Of a stretch of 64,000 nucleotides of DNA, positions 33,875-44,531 are shown one piece after another (the first letter of the stretch is position 1; every line of letters starts with the position of its first letter). The position numbers were made by a program, and so were the translations under genes. The stretch spans positions 62,001 to 126,000 of the forward strand of contig NZ_JADYWL010000003.1 of assembly GCF_015864825.1 (NCBI RefSeq), in the 5' to 3' direction. Source of the stretch: Psychrobacter sp. NZS113 (GTDB lineage: Bacteria; Pseudomonadota; Gammaproteobacteria; Pseudomonadales; Moraxellaceae). The notes beneath the pieces are model-generated. The model ran no database searches. It saw only the letters and a program-made list of their open reading frames with translations, and had not been told where the DNA came from.

Positions 33875-35527
33875 TCAGTCACCTTTAACAATCTTAGGAG
33901 GTCCTTTGAGTAGATGCTCATCAGCAAATTCATCTGCCGAGTTGTGATCTGCTGACTCTTCAGTAATATAATGCTGCTGCGCTCTATATAGTATCAGTCG
34001 ATCGCGACTCAAACCACGCAGTAGCGCATACATCATGGCAAATATAACCAAGGCAAATGGCAATCCTGCTACGATAGCTGCTGCTTGTAACGCGCTCAAT
34101 CCACCAGCAGCTAACAAAACAGCAGCAATGACGCCTTCAGTGCTTGCCCAAAATAAACGTTGAATCTTTGGTGGATTGGTATCACCACCTGCGGTCAACA
34201 TATCGATGACAAAACTTGCTGAATCTGATGAGGTCACAAACCACAATACAATCATAATCACAATCATGAATGTGATGGGTTGGGCCAATGGATAGTACTC
34301 AACCAATTTGAAAATTGCACTACCAAAGTCTGTTTGTACCGCCTCGACCAGTCCAGGACTAACCAACGCTGGATCAATAGCAGCGAGAAGCTCCATATGA
34401 ATAGCAACGCCGCCGAAAGTTGAAAACCAAAAGAACAATATGGTCATAGGGATAAGTAATACCCCAAGTACGAACTCTCTAATCGTACGACCACGGCTGA
34501 TACGAGCAATAAACACGCCGACAAATGGTGCCCAACTTACCCACCATGCCCAATAAAATATCGTCCATGCTGACTGCCAGTTTGCCTCACCTTCATAAGA
34601 CTCACCCCACAGACCTAATGGTACAACCACTGAAAGATAGTTGCCGATATTTTCTAGGAAGCTATCAAAAATGAAAAGCGTCGGCCCTAAGACGACCATA
34701 AAACTAAGCAGAATAGCCGTTAAACCGATGTTCACATCGCTTAGACGCTTGATACCTTTATCCAAGCCCATCATGACAGAACATGCGGCTAAAGCAGTAA
34801 CAAAAGCAATCAGAGCGATTTGTATTGTGAGATTATTAGGAATACCAAATAATTTCTCGAGCCCTGAATTAATTTGCATAACCCCAAGACCGAGTGACGT
34901 CACCACACCAAACATCGTACCGAATACAGCTAAGATATCAACGGCATGACCCCACGAGCCATATATTTTTTTACCCAATATAGGATAAAGCGTTGAGCGA
35001 ATCGATAGTGGTAAGCCACGGCGAAAGTGGAAATAGGCTAAAGATAATCCCACAATCGCGTACAGTGCCCAAGCATGTAAACCCCAATGTAAGAAGGTAA
35101 TATTCATCGCCTGCTTGGCGGCTTCTATCGTCTCCTTTTCACCGAGTGGTGGTGCCATAAAGTGATATAACGGCTCTGCTGTACCCCAGTAGACAAGTCC
35201 AATACCGATACCAGCAGAGAACAGCATGCCGATCCACGAGAATAGACTGTACTGTGGGGTCTCAGTTTGAGCACCAAGGCGAATATCGCCATAACGGCTC
35301 ATAGACAAATAAACACAAAGTCCTAAGGCCACATTAACGAGAATAATGAAAAACCAACCAAATTTATCGGTAATAAAGCCTTGTAAAAAACTGAACAACG
35401 TACCGGCAGCTTCAGTAAAAAAAACGCCCAGAACAATAAATGTAATAATAAGTAATGCTGAAATAATAAAAACAGGTTTACTTACCCGCGGGAAAGGGCC
35501 TAACCTGCCAACTTTCACATGATCCAT
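33875..35527 (-). CDS. BCCT family transporter, tandem paralogue
   Basis: 550-residue carrier nearly collinear with the one at 32019-33674, with the same GIGIGLVYWGTAEP and WTIFYWAWWVSWAPF motifs and the same first 20 residues. By eye the two agree at most positions, so they arose by tandem duplication. They differ most in the first periplasmic loop after residue 30 and at the C-terminus. A separate promoter and the terminator between them suggest independent control, perhaps by different osmolytes or salinity ranges. Substrate unknown. Confidence 0.92.
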   Translation of the reverse strand: MDHVKVGRLGPFPRVSKPVFIISALLIITFIVLGVFFTEAAGTLFSFLQGFITDKFGWFFIILVNVALGLCVYLSMSRYGDIRLGAQTETPQYSLFSWIGMLFSAGIGIGLVYWGTAEPLYHFMAPPLGEKETIEAAKQAMNITFLHWGLHAWALYAIVGLSLAYFHFRRGLPLSIRSTLYPILGKKIYGSWGHAVDILAVFGTMFGVVTSLGLGVMQINSGLEKLFGIPNNLTIQIALIAFVTALAACSVMMGLDKGIKRLSDVNIGLTAILLSFMVVLGPTLFIFDSFLENIGNYLSVVVPLGLWGESYEGEANWQSAWTIFYWAWWVSWAPFVGVFIARISRGRTIREFVLGVLLIPMTILFFWFSTFGGVAIHMELLAAIDPALVSPGLVEAVQTDFGSAIFKLVEYYPLAQPITFMIVIMIVLWFVTSSDSASFVIDMLTAGGDTNPPKIQRLFWASTEGVIAAVLLAAGGLSALQAAAIVAGLPFALVIFAMMYALLRGLSRDRLILYRAQQHYITEESADHNSADEFADEHLLKGPPKIVKGD

Positions 35528-35758
35528 TTGTATATTAACCTCTCACTTTTAGAAAGCTAACCTTAACAATTTAGCGGATAACTATCAAATTTAATTCAAT
35601 TACTTACTCGTTCAGTATTGACTGACACAATCCTGAATACGTGTAATTCCTAGTTGTCATTTAGTTCAATCTAAGACTGTTTAATAGCGATTTCCATTTT
35701 TACTCACACTGGACATTCGTGAGTTCATTCCAATAAACAAAGCAAGTTTTCGCTATTT

Positions 35759-37012
35759 TTATTGCGGTGACAATTGTAGTAAACCACTCTCGTTACCATC
35801 TTCTAATACCCAAACGCTACCATCTACCGCCAGTACGTTACGAACACGTTCACCCATATCATAGCGGTAACGTTCAGAAGCCGTGTTGTCATCGTTGATA
35901 CCAACTACAATAAGCGCTTTGGAGGATAAGCCACTAATCAGCATATTGCCTTGCCACTCTGGAAAGTCATCCACTGTACCCGCAGAGTAAACACTCATCG
36001 ATGAAGGTGATATGACTGGGGTCCATGTAATCTCAGGTGCTTCAAACTCAGGCTGAGTATCATGATCAGGGATATCAACCCCCGAATAATTTCGGCCATT
36101 AGACACGAGCGGCCAGCCATAGTTTTTACCTTTTTTAATCAGATTAAACTCATCACCGCCTCTTGGGCCCATCTCGTGCGCCCATAACTGTCCGCTGTCA
36201 TCGAATGCCATACCCAATATATTGCGATGACCTATCGTCCAAAACTGCTTGGCGATGTCATTTGTATCATTCGAAAATGGGTTGTCTACTGGGATAGATC
36301 CGTCAGCATTTAGACGTATAATTTTACCTAGATTGACACTCATATCTTGCGCTGGAGTTTTTTCTTGACGCTCGCCTGAACTAATGTATAAATATTGCCC
36401 ATCAGGCGAAAACAGCAAACGATGACTGTAATGTCCTTGCCCTTTTACTTTTGGCGATTGCTCCCAGATTGGCATAATGGCTTGCAAACTTGGCGTACTG
36501 GTATCCAATCCTGACAATGTTGCTTTGATGACTTTTGCACCAAATTTATTACTATCAGCACCTTCCCCTGCTTCAACATAGCTAACATATATGTTATTGG
36601 TACTAGCAAAATCTGGTGCAATGATGACATCACCCAGTCCACCTTGCCCGCCATAAGCGACTGTTGGTACGCCAGTCACTGCTGTCTTCGCACCTGTTGT
36701 GGTATCAACTATAAATAACTCACCTGTCCTTTGTGTCACCAAGATTTTTTGTGGTGAATTATCCGCTTTGGGTAACGCCGTCATCGCCCAAGGTTCATCA
36801 AATGTAGCGATGATTTCAGTGGTAAATTCTGGTTTATCAGCACTCATAGAAGAATTAGCATCCGAGGTTTTGGCGTCTTTGTATTCTGCCAGATCCTCAT
36901 TGGTATTGACTACTGACTGATTGGAGCAAGCAGACGTGCTCATCAGCAATGTCGCTACTATAATCGGTAAAGTTAACGGTGCACTTAGATATTTTTGATT
37001 GATTATCGCCAT
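35759..37012 (-). CDS. PQQ-dependent sugar dehydrogenase family lipoprotein
   Basis: Six-bladed propeller protein of 417 residues of the soluble glucose dehydrogenase (GSDH/YliI) group. Motifs: GGQGGLGDVIIAPDF, HYSHRLLFSPDGQYLYISSG with the catalytic His, GHRNILGMAFDDSGQLWAHE with an Arg for PQQ, and GPRGGDEFNLIKKGKNYGWP. The N-terminus is a signal peptide ending in STSAC; the -3 residue is Thr rather than the usual Leu, so lipidation is likely but not certain. It would oxidise aldose sugars in the periplasm; substrate unknown, and no PQQ synthesis genes are in view. Confidence 0.88.
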   Translation of the reverse strand: MAIINQKYLSAPLTLPIIVATLLMSTSACSNQSVVNTNEDLAEYKDAKTSDANSSMSADKPEFTTEIIATFDEPWAMTALPKADNSPQKILVTQRTGELFIVDTTTGAKTAVTGVPTVAYGGQGGLGDVIIAPDFASTNNIYVSYVEAGEGADSNKFGAKVIKATLSGLDTSTPSLQAIMPIWEQSPKVKGQGHYSHRLLFSPDGQYLYISSGERQEKTPAQDMSVNLGKIIRLNADGSIPVDNPFSNDTNDIAKQFWTIGHRNILGMAFDDSGQLWAHEMGPRGGDEFNLIKKGKNYGWPLVSNGRNYSGVDIPDHDTQPEFEAPEITWTPVISPSSMSVYSAGTVDDFPEWQGNMLISGLSSKALIVVGINDDNTASERYRYDMGERVRNVLAVDGSVWVLEDGNESGLLQLSPQ

Positions 37013-37117
37013 GTTGTCATCTCCATGTATTTTACATTCGTCTTATGAGTGCTTAGGTTATTTATAACATAGTAAAAGTATGAAAACGGTAAATAATAAT
37101 AGCCCACAACATAAAAA

Positions 37118-37155
37118 CCCCTTATTTACCTATATTTTATATAGGCAAATAAGGG
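37118..37155 (-). terminator. Rho-independent terminator after clpB
   Basis: CCCCTTATTT and AAATAAGGGG arms (with inner CTATAT/ATATAG) form a long stem between about 37118 and 37155. On the minus strand it is followed by TTTTTA, closing the clpB transcript. Confidence 0.85.
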
Positions 37156-37194
37156 GCTGGTTTTATCAAGAAAACAGTCCGTTTGTCTTAGATA

Positions 37195-39792
37195 TTAGCT
37201 CATTCTGAGTTTATTGAAGCTTAGTTTGTCATCAGAGCCAACATCGACTTTGATGATATCACCTGCTACAAAATCACCCGACAATAGCTTCAATGACAAT
37301 GGGTTTTCAATCTCTTGCTGAATGGCACGTTTGAGCGGGCGCGCACCATACACAGGATCATAACCGACCGCGACCAACTTGTTCATCGCATCCGCTGATA
37401 GCTCGATATCCATCTCACGATCATGCAAGCGTTGACGCAAACGATCTAACTGGATAGAAGCAATTCCTGCCATTTGTGACATACCAAGTGGATGGAAGAC
37501 CACAATCTCATCGATACGGTTGACGAACTCTGGGCGGAAATGCTGACCAACAGAATCCATCACCTCAGCTTTGATATCCTCGTAGCTTTCACCGACCATT
37601 TCTTGAATCTTATGCGAACCCAAGTTACTGGTCATAATAATCACCGTGTTCTTGAAATCAACCACACGACCTTGTGAGTCAGTCAAACGCCCATCATCCA
37701 ATACTTGTAATAATATATTGAATACGTCAGGATGCGCTTTCTCAACTTCATCAAACAAAATCACACTATAAGGCTTACGGCGAACAGCCTCAGTCAACGC
37801 ACCGCCTTCTTCGTAGCCAACATAACCTGGAGGCGCACCAACCAAGCGACTGACACTGTGTTTTTCCATGTACTCACTCATGTCGATGCGCACTATCGAA
37901 TCTTCACTATCAAACAAAAAGTTCGCCAATGACTTGGTCAGCTCAGTTTTACCGACCCCTGTAGGCCCAAGGAATAAGAACGAGCCAGAAGGACGGTTAG
38001 GATCAGACAAGCCCGCTCGGCTACGGCGTACCGCATTTGCTACCGATTCGACTGCTTCATCTTGACCAATCACGCGCTCATGGAGTTTTTCTTCCATTGC
38101 CAGCATTTTTTCACGCTCGCCCTGCATCATTTTATTGACTGGAATACCTGTGGCAGCTGCAACCACTTCCGCAATCTCGTTGTCTGTGACTTTGTTACGT
38201 AGCAATTTAACACCACTACCTTCGCCTGTTTGCTCTTTTTGTTCGGCCAAGTCAGACTCAGTGATACGGCGCTCTAGCTGCGGGATGGTTTCATATTGCA
38301 GCTTGCTCATAGTCTCATAATCGCCTTCACGACTGGCTTTGTCATAAGCAATACGAGCTTTATCTAGCTCGTCTTTTAGCTGCTGACTGCCTTTGACTAG
38401 CGCTTTTTCCGCTTGCCAAATCTCGTTTAGATCCGCGTACTCTTTTTCTAGCTCTTCAATTTGTGCATTTAGCACTTTACGCTCTGCCTGTGCGCCAGCG
38501 TCTTCTTCGTTCTTGAGTACTTCACGCTGCATTTTTAACTGAATTAAGCGACTGTCAAGCTTACCCAGTGCTTCAGGCTTACTGTCCATCTCCATACGCA
38601 AGCGACTGGCCGCTTCATCAATCAAATCAATCGCCTTATCCGGCAACTTGCGATCAGTAATATAACGATGGCTCATGCGTGCCGCAGCAATGATGGCGCT
38701 GTCTTGGATATCGACCCCATGATGCAGCTCATAGCGCTCTTTTAGGCCTCGCAAAATCGCAATGGTGTCTTCAACCGTTGGCTCATCGACCAACACTTTT
38801 TGAAAACGACGCTCAAGCGCCGCATCTTTTTCAATGTATTTGCGATACTCATCCAATGTCGTTGCACCAACGCAGTGTAACTCACCACGTGCCAATGCAG
38901 GTTTTAGCATATTGCCAGCATCCATCGCGCCTTCTGATTTGCCAGCACCAACCATGGTATGTAGCTCATCGATAAATAAGATGACGTTGCCTTCTTGCTT
39001 GGCCAAGTCGCTCAATACACTTTTGAGTCGCTCTTCAAACTCACCGCGGAATTTTGCCCCTGCAATCAAAGCGCCCAAGTCTAATGACAGCACTTCTTTA
39101 CGGCGCAGACCTTCTGGTACATCACCATTAATTATTTTTTGTGCCAAGCCTTCAACGATAGCAGTTTTACCTACACCCGGTTCACCAATGAGCACAGGAT
39201 TATTTTTAGTACGACGTGAGAGCACCTGAATGGTACGGCGAATCTCTTCGTCACGACCAATCACTGGATCCAGCTTGCCAAGCTCTGCTTGTTCAGTCAG
39301 ATTGATCGTATATTTATTGAGTGCATCACGTTGATCTTCAGCGTTTTGATTATTGACGGTGTCATCACCGCGCAACTGCTCGATGACCACTTTTAATTTG
39401 CTAGCCGTCACGCCAGCACTTTCAAATATCTTTTTGGTTTCGCCTTGCTCAGACAGTGCCAACATGACCCATTCAGTGGCAATAAAATCATCGCCTTCTT
39501 TCTGTGCTTGGCGATCTGCCAAGTTTAAAATCTTGACTGAGTTTGGATTTAGATTGACATCACCTGTTGGCTCCGAAATCGTTGCTTGACCGTCGAGCGC
39601 CTTTGCTACGCCATTTTTTAGAGCAGGAATTGAGGCGCCCGCTTGTTGACAGATAGATAAGTTAGACTCATCTTGTAGCAATACAGCAAGCAAATGCACA
39701 GGATCGATACCCGTATGATCGCGGCCTAATGCTAGGCTCTGTGCTTCTTGAATGGCGGATTGCAGTTTTTGGGTAAACTTCTCAAATCTCAT
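37195..39792 (-). CDS. clpB: ATP-dependent chaperone ClpB
   Basis: Hsp100 disaggregase, 865 residues, cytosolic, works with DnaK to dissolve protein aggregates after heat. N-terminal domain with [13 protein letters not shown], first AAA+ with [15 protein letters not shown], a coiled-coil middle domain around 400-525, second AAA+ with [15 protein letters not shown], and [11 protein letters not shown]. The frame opens at a GTG (39798), but AGGA lies seven bases before the ATG at 39792, which starts [11 protein letters not shown] as in the family. A heat-shock-type promoter lies at 39865-39893. Terminator at 37118. Confidence 0.96.
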   Translation of the reverse strand: MRFEKFTQKLQSAIQEAQSLALGRDHTGIDPVHLLAVLLQDESNLSICQQAGASIPALKNGVAKALDGQATISEPTGDVNLNPNSVKILNLADRQAQKEGDDFIATEWVMLALSEQGETKKIFESAGVTASKLKVVIEQLRGDDTVNNQNAEDQRDALNKYTINLTEQAELGKLDPVIGRDEEIRRTIQVLSRRTKNNPVLIGEPGVGKTAIVEGLAQKIINGDVPEGLRRKEVLSLDLGALIAGAKFRGEFEERLKSVLSDLAKQEGNVILFIDELHTMVGAGKSEGAMDAGNMLKPALARGELHCVGATTLDEYRKYIEKDAALERRFQKVLVDEPTVEDTIAILRGLKERYELHHGVDIQDSAIIAAARMSHRYITDRKLPDKAIDLIDEAASRLRMEMDSKPEALGKLDSRLIQLKMQREVLKNEEDAGAQAERKVLNAQIEELEKEYADLNEIWQAEKALVKGSQQLKDELDKARIAYDKASREGDYETMSKLQYETIPQLERRITESDLAEQKEQTGEGSGVKLLRNKVTDNEIAEVVAAATGIPVNKMMQGEREKMLAMEEKLHERVIGQDEAVESVANAVRRSRAGLSDPNRPSGSFLFLGPTGVGKTELTKSLANFLFDSEDSIVRIDMSEYMEKHSVSRLVGAPPGYVGYEEGGALTEAVRRKPYSVILFDEVEKAHPDVFNILLQVLDDGRLTDSQGRVVDFKNTVIIMTSNLGSHKIQEMVGESYEDIKAEVMDSVGQHFRPEFVNRIDEIVVFHPLGMSQMAGIASIQLDRLRQRLHDREMDIELSADAMNKLVAVGYDPVYGARPLKRAIQQEIENPLSLKLLSGDFVAGDIIKVDVGSDDKLSFNKLRMS

Positions 39793-39864
39793 ATTCACAT
39801 CCTTTTATAATTAGTATTTACAGCAGGTGCTTTATAGTCTAGCGACTACTGTTATCTGTCATTT

Positions 39865-39893
39865 ATATAAGGTATATACATAAGTATTTCAAG
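39865..39893 (-). promoter_or_regulatory. Sigma-32-like promoter of clpB
   Basis: On the minus strand CTTGAAA (39893-39887), a 14-base spacer and CCTTATAT (39872-39865). The heat-shock consensus is CTTGAAA with 11-16 bases then CCCCATnT; here CC, AT and the last T agree. It lies about 73 bases before the clpB start codon. The remaining stretch up to 40270 (39894-40270) is AT-rich and holds no gene I can support. Confidence 0.65.
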
Positions 39894-40270
39894 CCAATTA
39901 TCAAATAAAACCTTACTATTAATGATGATATATCATACCACTTACTAATTAATATAATTTAATTATATTATTAATATAAATTTAAAAATTGTTTAGAGTA
40001 GATACATCATTAAATAGATATAAATAGACACAGCTTAACCATGCAAAAGCATTATTAGTACAAGAGTAAATATGAATGATGGGTAGTTGCTTTAAGATTA
40101 GCTAGTCAGTTGAAGGTAATACGGATATAAGGAGAATGAGTGGAAGTGAGTAGCAGTATTAAAGAACGAAATCATTAAAGAGTGAAAGCAATGCAGACAG
40201 TAAATAGAGTGTTCCTGACATGCTCTCTGATTTATACAGGATTGACTGTATCAGAACACAGTGAATAGCC

Positions 40271-40852
40271 CTACTCTACAATTTCGATAGAAGTACCAAG
40301 CGTTACTGCCGCCATAATCTCATCCATCTCGCCATCGGTAACGGCGATACAGCCATCGGTCCAATCATATTTTTGGTTGATAGCAGCCAAATGACCAAAG
40401 CCATTCATCTGTCCATGAATCATAATATCTCCGCCCGGACTGACACCCAATTGCTGAGCGTGTGCTTTATCAGCCGCATTCGGATAGCTGATATGGATAG
40501 AGCGATGGGCAATAGAGTTCTCGTTTTTATAATCTAATGTATAAGTGCCAACTGGGGTACGCTGATCACCCTCTTGCTGTTTGTGACCTATGGGACTGTC
40601 ACCCAAAGCAATGCGATACGTACGAATGACGTCGTCGCCACTCAATAACTGCAAACGACGTTCGGATTTATCGACGAACACTTTATCAATCACCACGTCA
40701 GCAATATGCCGGTTGTTGACCTCTTCCAAGGTACTACTATTAGCAGACGCGCGTGTCATGTAATTAAAAACGCTGCTGCTAATAACCGTAATCACTCCAA
40801 GGCCAATCAAGATAAGGAATAGACGATGGGTACGATTATGCAAGAATGCCAT
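40271..40852 (-). CDS. L,D-transpeptidase-fold (YkuD) protein, YafK-like
   Basis: 193 residues with an N-terminal membrane segment (LFLILIGLGVITVISSSVF) and a periplasmic YkuD domain. The catalytic stretch reads DWTDGCIAVTDGEMDEI, with the Cys nucleophile, and MIHGQMNGFG supplies the conserved His. Most L,D-transpeptidases have SHGCIRM; here TDGCIAV fits a subgroup that includes E. coli YafK/DpaA, which removes Braun lipoprotein from peptidoglycan rather than making cross-links. Function (cross-linking or cleavage) is therefore open. Confidence 0.85.
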   Translation of the reverse strand: MAFLHNRTHRLFLILIGLGVITVISSSVFNYMTRASANSSTLEEVNNRHIADVVIDKVFVDKSERRLQLLSGDDVIRTYRIALGDSPIGHKQQEGDQRTPVGTYTLDYKNENSIAHRSIHISYPNAADKAHAQQLGVSPGGDIMIHGQMNGFGHLAAINQKYDWTDGCIAVTDGEMDEIMAAVTLGTSIEIVE

Positions 40853-40988
40853 GAGATTACCCTTTGTGATATTGATAACGTTACATACAGTTAATCATAA
40901 TCTATCAAAGCATGGCGCCTGCTACTGTGTAAATAATATGGAAAATGATTATCATCCTGTCATTCACTCAGTCATTCAAAACAGATAA

Positions 40989-41780
40989 CTACACCATACG
41001 AATCGCACCATCTAAGCGAATGACTTCTCCATTTAGGTAGGCATTATCAATGATATGGACAGCCAATTTAGCAAACTCATTTGGCGCGCCTAAACGCTTA
41101 GGATAAGGGACACCTGCCTCTAGCTGTTCGCGTGCCTTTTCAGGAATAGTGTCCATCATCGGTGTGGCAAACACACCAGGTGCGATAGTCATCACGCGAA
41201 TACCATGACGAGCCAACTCACGTGCTAACGGTAAGGTCAAACCGACCACGCCCGCTTTAGATGATGAATAACTGGCTTGTCCAACTTGCCCATCGAAAGC
41301 AGCGATAGACGCGGTATTAATAATAATGCCTTGATCTGCATTATTTTCTCCATGTTTGCCTGCGCTGCTGTCATTAGCCACGCGCTTGGCAATACTGGCA
41401 GCAACCAAGCGTGCAACGTTAAACGAACCGACCAGATTGATGTTAACACCGCGGCTGAACGACTCAAGGTCTGCCGGATTGTTCTCACGATCCAGTAGTT
41501 TTTGTACGACAGCGATACCTGCACAGTTGATAGAACCCTGCAAGCCGCCAAATTCCTTTACAGCCATATCCACAGCTGCTTGTACCTCATCGCCACTGGT
41601 AACATCACAACGTACAAAACGAGTTTGGTCACCCAATTCAGCCACTAACGCTTGTCCTGCTGATTCGTTTAGGTCAGCGATGACGACATTGCCACCGTGC
41701 TCTACGATAGCGCGAACTACTGATTCACCTAAACCTGACGCACCACCAGTAACTAAAAAGCTGTGTTTTTCAATTTGCAT
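40989..41780 (-). CDS. SDR family, 3-hydroxyacyl-CoA dehydrogenase type 2-like
   Basis: NAD-dependent short-chain dehydrogenase of 263 residues, like human HSD17B10 and bacterial 3-hydroxyacyl-CoA dehydrogenases. Motifs: TGGASGLG (near residue 11) with Asp in VVIADLNES that selects NAD, NCAG, the catalytic IINTASIAAFDG, YSSSK and the C-terminal VIRLDGAIRM. The loop after residue 135 (NDSSAGKHGENNADQ) is longer than usual. Upstream (41886-41914) are 15-bp-period direct repeats. It might act with the acyl-CoA synthetase at 42828 in fatty or branched-chain acid degradation, though they are not in one operon. Confidence 0.88.
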   Translation of the reverse strand: MQIEKHSFLVTGGASGLGESVVRAIVEHGGNVVIADLNESAGQALVAELGDQTRFVRCDVTSGDEVQAAVDMAVKEFGGLQGSINCAGIAVVQKLLDRENNPADLESFSRGVNINLVGSFNVARLVAASIAKRVANDSSAGKHGENNADQGIIINTASIAAFDGQVGQASYSSSKAGVVGLTLPLARELARHGIRVMTIAPGVFATPMMDTIPEKAREQLEAGVPYPKRLGAPNEFAKLAVHIIDNAYLNGEVIRLDGAIRMV

Positions 41781-41885
41781 AATTATTCCTTTAATTAGTA
41801 TTTTTATTGAACGTTTTCTGCAGCCATCCCAAAATTTTGCATAGCATCATACTGATCTTGAGAAATCTCATACGTTCTAGTGCTT

Positions 41886-41914
41886 GATGTATCATAATGC
41901 GATGTATCATAATG
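41886..41914. repeat. Two direct repeats of GATGTATCATAATG
   Basis: GATGTATCATAATG at 41886-41899 and 41901-41914, a 15-bp period, about 105 bases ahead of the SDR start at 41780. They look like tandem binding sites or a small slippage product; a related TGTCATAATTA occurs near 41990. Confidence 0.6.
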
Positions 41915-41999
41915 AGTAGTATCGTTGGAATATTACTTGCTTAATCCGATAGGTATTCCTGATTCGATAGGAACAAAGCCATAATCACTTGTGTCATAA

Positions 42000-42500
42000 T
42001 TATTTACCTACATGCTGTTTACTAAAAATGAATTCTAAACCAAAATTATTTAGATAAGGATCTGTTTCAAGGCACTCAATGGTTATGGTATAGCGGCCTT
42101 GTTGAAGCCCTCCGCTATACCCGTATTTCTGTATATAAGCTCTTCTACCATAGTAAGAGCCGCCGCTAAATGGATGGGTGCTCACTGTTTCCGTAACTTT
42201 TTCCCCCGTGTCGCTATTGACAGTGGTAATCTTAAATGTCGACGGTAAATCGACATCATCTTTAAAGTAGTCATAGAATTTTTCTTGGCTCACTTTAGAC
42301 TGTCTACGTTTTGGAGAATACACCAAAAGTGATAGGTCGTAAGATCCCGATCTTTCTACAGTGACATCAAGAGTGTATATATCATTCTTAGCTAACGCGT
42401 TAATTCCAAGCGTCTGTGGTTCTACATTGGTGCTATAGGGATAGCAAGCTACTATAAAACTCGATAATAAAACCAGTATTAGTAGATGAGTTTTTTTCAT
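42000..42500 (-). CDS. Putative lipoprotein, possibly DUF5625
   Basis: 166 residues, with signal peptide and lipobox FIVAC. The mature part is predicted beta-rich (YTLDVTVERSGSYDLSLLVY, QGRYTITIECLETDPYL), features I associate loosely with DUF5625, a family of unknown function in Acinetobacter and relatives. GGAAG precedes the ATG. The 327 bases up to the acyl-CoA synthetase stop (42501-42827) hold no other gene I can support. Confidence 0.6.
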   Translation of the reverse strand: MKKTHLLILVLLSSFIVACYPYSTNVEPQTLGINALAKNDIYTLDVTVERSGSYDLSLLVYSPKRRQSKVSQEKFYDYFKDDVDLPSTFKITTVNSDTGEKVTETVSTHPFSGGSYYGRRAYIQKYGYSGGLQQGRYTITIECLETDPYLNNFGLEFIFSKQHVGK

Positions 42501-42827
42501 TTATCTTCCAGTTTATAAATACGAACCACTTTACCTTAATAGGCGACAGTAGTAAGCTTATATAAATCTTTATTCATTGATGATATGCAGCGACTCCAAA
42601 AGTATAAATAGTATTATGGCTGGTATTCTAGAAAGTATGCTGGCGATAAAAATTAATAAGGAATCTATGCTAAGTTCTCTGATTCTATAGGGGTTGCAAA
42701 GCTTCAAAAATTGTTCAGATTTTAATCAGCATACTTTTTGATACACCACTCATTTTTTTAATAAATTGACGCATTGATATTTAATCTTCAATCCAATCGG
42801 CAAAAGCCATCGTGAACACCGTTATCG

Positions 42828-44531
42828 CTAAGCCAATGACAGGCTACGTAGCAAAAATCGCTGAATTTTACCACTTGGCGTCTTCGGTAATGCTGCTACA
42901 AACTCAACCTCGCGCGGATACGCATGGGTTGATAGACGTTTGCGTACGAGCTCTTGGATTTCTTTGGCAATTTGCTCACTGCCTTCGATGCCGTCTTTTA
43001 GCACCACATAAGACTTGATGGTATGGCCACGTACTTCGTCTGGCACGCCTACCGCTGCTGATTCTGCAACTGCGTCGTGTTCGAGTACCGTGTTTTCAAC
43101 ATCGGTCGGCCCCACGCGGTAACCTGCAGTAATAATGATGTCATCATCACGTCCTGAGAACCAATAGCTGCCATCACTGTGGCGCTCGACCACATCGCCT
43201 GTCAGATAATAATCATCTACAAAGGCTTGTTTTTCGTTCCAGCTATAGCCACGGAAATAAAATGCAGGGGATTGGCTGACCACAACGGCCAGCTGTCCTT
43301 GCTCACCATCAGGCAACACTTGCATGTCATCATTTAATACCACCAATGTATGCCCCGGTAGTGCCATACCCATCGAGCCAACTGGGCTCTCATGTACCAG
43401 TGCATGATGTGCGCAGCAAGTCATGCCTGTCTCTGTCTGTCCATACTGGTCTTTTACTTGGCAGCCCAGATAGGTTTCTAGCCAGCTGACGACTTCGGTA
43501 TTGAGTGTTTCTCCTGCCGAGTTCGCACAGCGTAGAGATAGCTTGGCATTGGCATCACTATGTGAATGCTCAAATACACCACTAGACTTCATCATACGAA
43601 AAGCAGTTGGTGAAGAGGCCAAATTGGTAATCTGATGACGCACCATAAAGTCACGTGTATGGGTAGCATCAAAGCCTGCTTCGTTGAAATAAGTAGTGAT
43701 ACCTAACAATAAAGGCCCCGTAATGGCATAGTACAATCCATATGCCCAACCAGGATCGGCCATATTCCAATAACTATCATCGTCGCGCAAATCAATCGCA
43801 TAGCGCATATAGAGATAGAAAGCCGATAATGCGCTTAGTGGTACACTCACGCCTTTTGATTTGCCCACGGTACCTGAGGTAAACATTTGCAAAAATGGTG
43901 CATCAGTATCAAGCGATACAGGTGCTATAGTTTGCGGCTGCGCTGCCATTACCTCGGCATAGTGATCATCAACCCAAGTTTGAGCATCCACGACGCTACC
44001 TACCATGACCATTTTGGTTTGCTCAGCCAAATCTTCAAATTTGCCACGGTTTTCTTGATTGGTAAAAACAACTTTGGTATTGGCTTTGTCCATTCGATAC
44101 TTAATCGAATCGTAACCAAAAGCGGTGAATAACGGCTGATACACTGCCCCAATACGCCAAGTTGCTAGTACAACGGTGAGTAATTCAGGCGTACGCGGTA
44201 GCATGGTCGCGACTTGGTCACCGATTTGCACGCCGTAAGACAGTAATAAATTAGCGACTTGCGCACTCGCCGCATCTAGCTCAGCAAAGCTCATACGAGT
44301 CACATTGCCGGACGTGTCTTCATGCACTAGCGCAATGTTATCGCCGCGACCGTCACGTACATGACGACCACAGCACGCCATATAAGCATTTAACCGATCG
44401 TCTACCTGCGTGCCAAAGATTTCTGACAGCAGCGCATTCATATCGAAGTTATTATAATAATCGGTATAGTTTTTTGGTGTGGTGGTAGCGTCTACATCAA
44501 CGATCGTAGCAGTTTGAAAAGCGGTGTTCAT
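42828..44531 (-). CDS. Acyl-CoA synthetase (AMP-binding, MACS-like)
   Basis: Adenylate-forming enzyme of 567 residues that activates a carboxylic acid to its CoA ester. A3 loop MFTSGTVGKSKGVSVP (near residue 214), A5 DQYGQTETGM, A7 LTGDVVERHSDGSYWFSGRD, A8 YRVGPTDVENTV and the C-terminal catalytic Lys in KTPSGKIQRFLLR. It resembles medium-chain and acetyl-CoA-type ligases; the acyl chain cannot be told. The region 44532-44835 upstream holds no gene; an imperfect inverted repeat AACTAATTATCATTAATTCG near 44715 may be a site. Confidence 0.88.
   Translation of the reverse strand: MNTAFQTATIVDVDATTTPKNYTDYYNNFDMNALLSEIFGTQVDDRLNAYMACCGRHVRDGRGDNIALVHEDTSGNVTRMSFAELDAASAQVANLLLSYGVQIGDQVATMLPRTPELLTVVLATWRIGAVYQPLFTAFGYDSIKYRMDKANTKVVFTNQENRGKFEDLAEQTKMVMVGSVVDAQTWVDDHYAEVMAAQPQTIAPVSLDTDAPFLQMFTSGTVGKSKGVSVPLSALSAFYLYMRYAIDLRDDDSYWNMADPGWAYGLYYAITGPLLLGITTYFNEAGFDATHTRDFMVRHQITNLASSPTAFRMMKSSGVFEHSHSDANAKLSLRCANSAGETLNTEVVSWLETYLGCQVKDQYGQTETGMTCCAHHALVHESPVGSMGMALPGHTLVVLNDDMQVLPDGEQGQLAVVVSQSPAFYFRGYSWNEKQAFVDDYYLTGDVVERHSDGSYWFSGRDDDIIITAGYRVGPTDVENTVLEHDAVAESAAVGVPDEVRGHTIKSYVVLKDGIEGSEQIAKEIQELVRKRLSTHAYPREVEFVAALPKTPSGKIQRFLLRSLSLA

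Noticed and set aside
35702..35724. ACTCAC/GTGAGT inverted repeat as terminator
   Set aside because: Six-base stem, no T-run in either direction; left unassigned.
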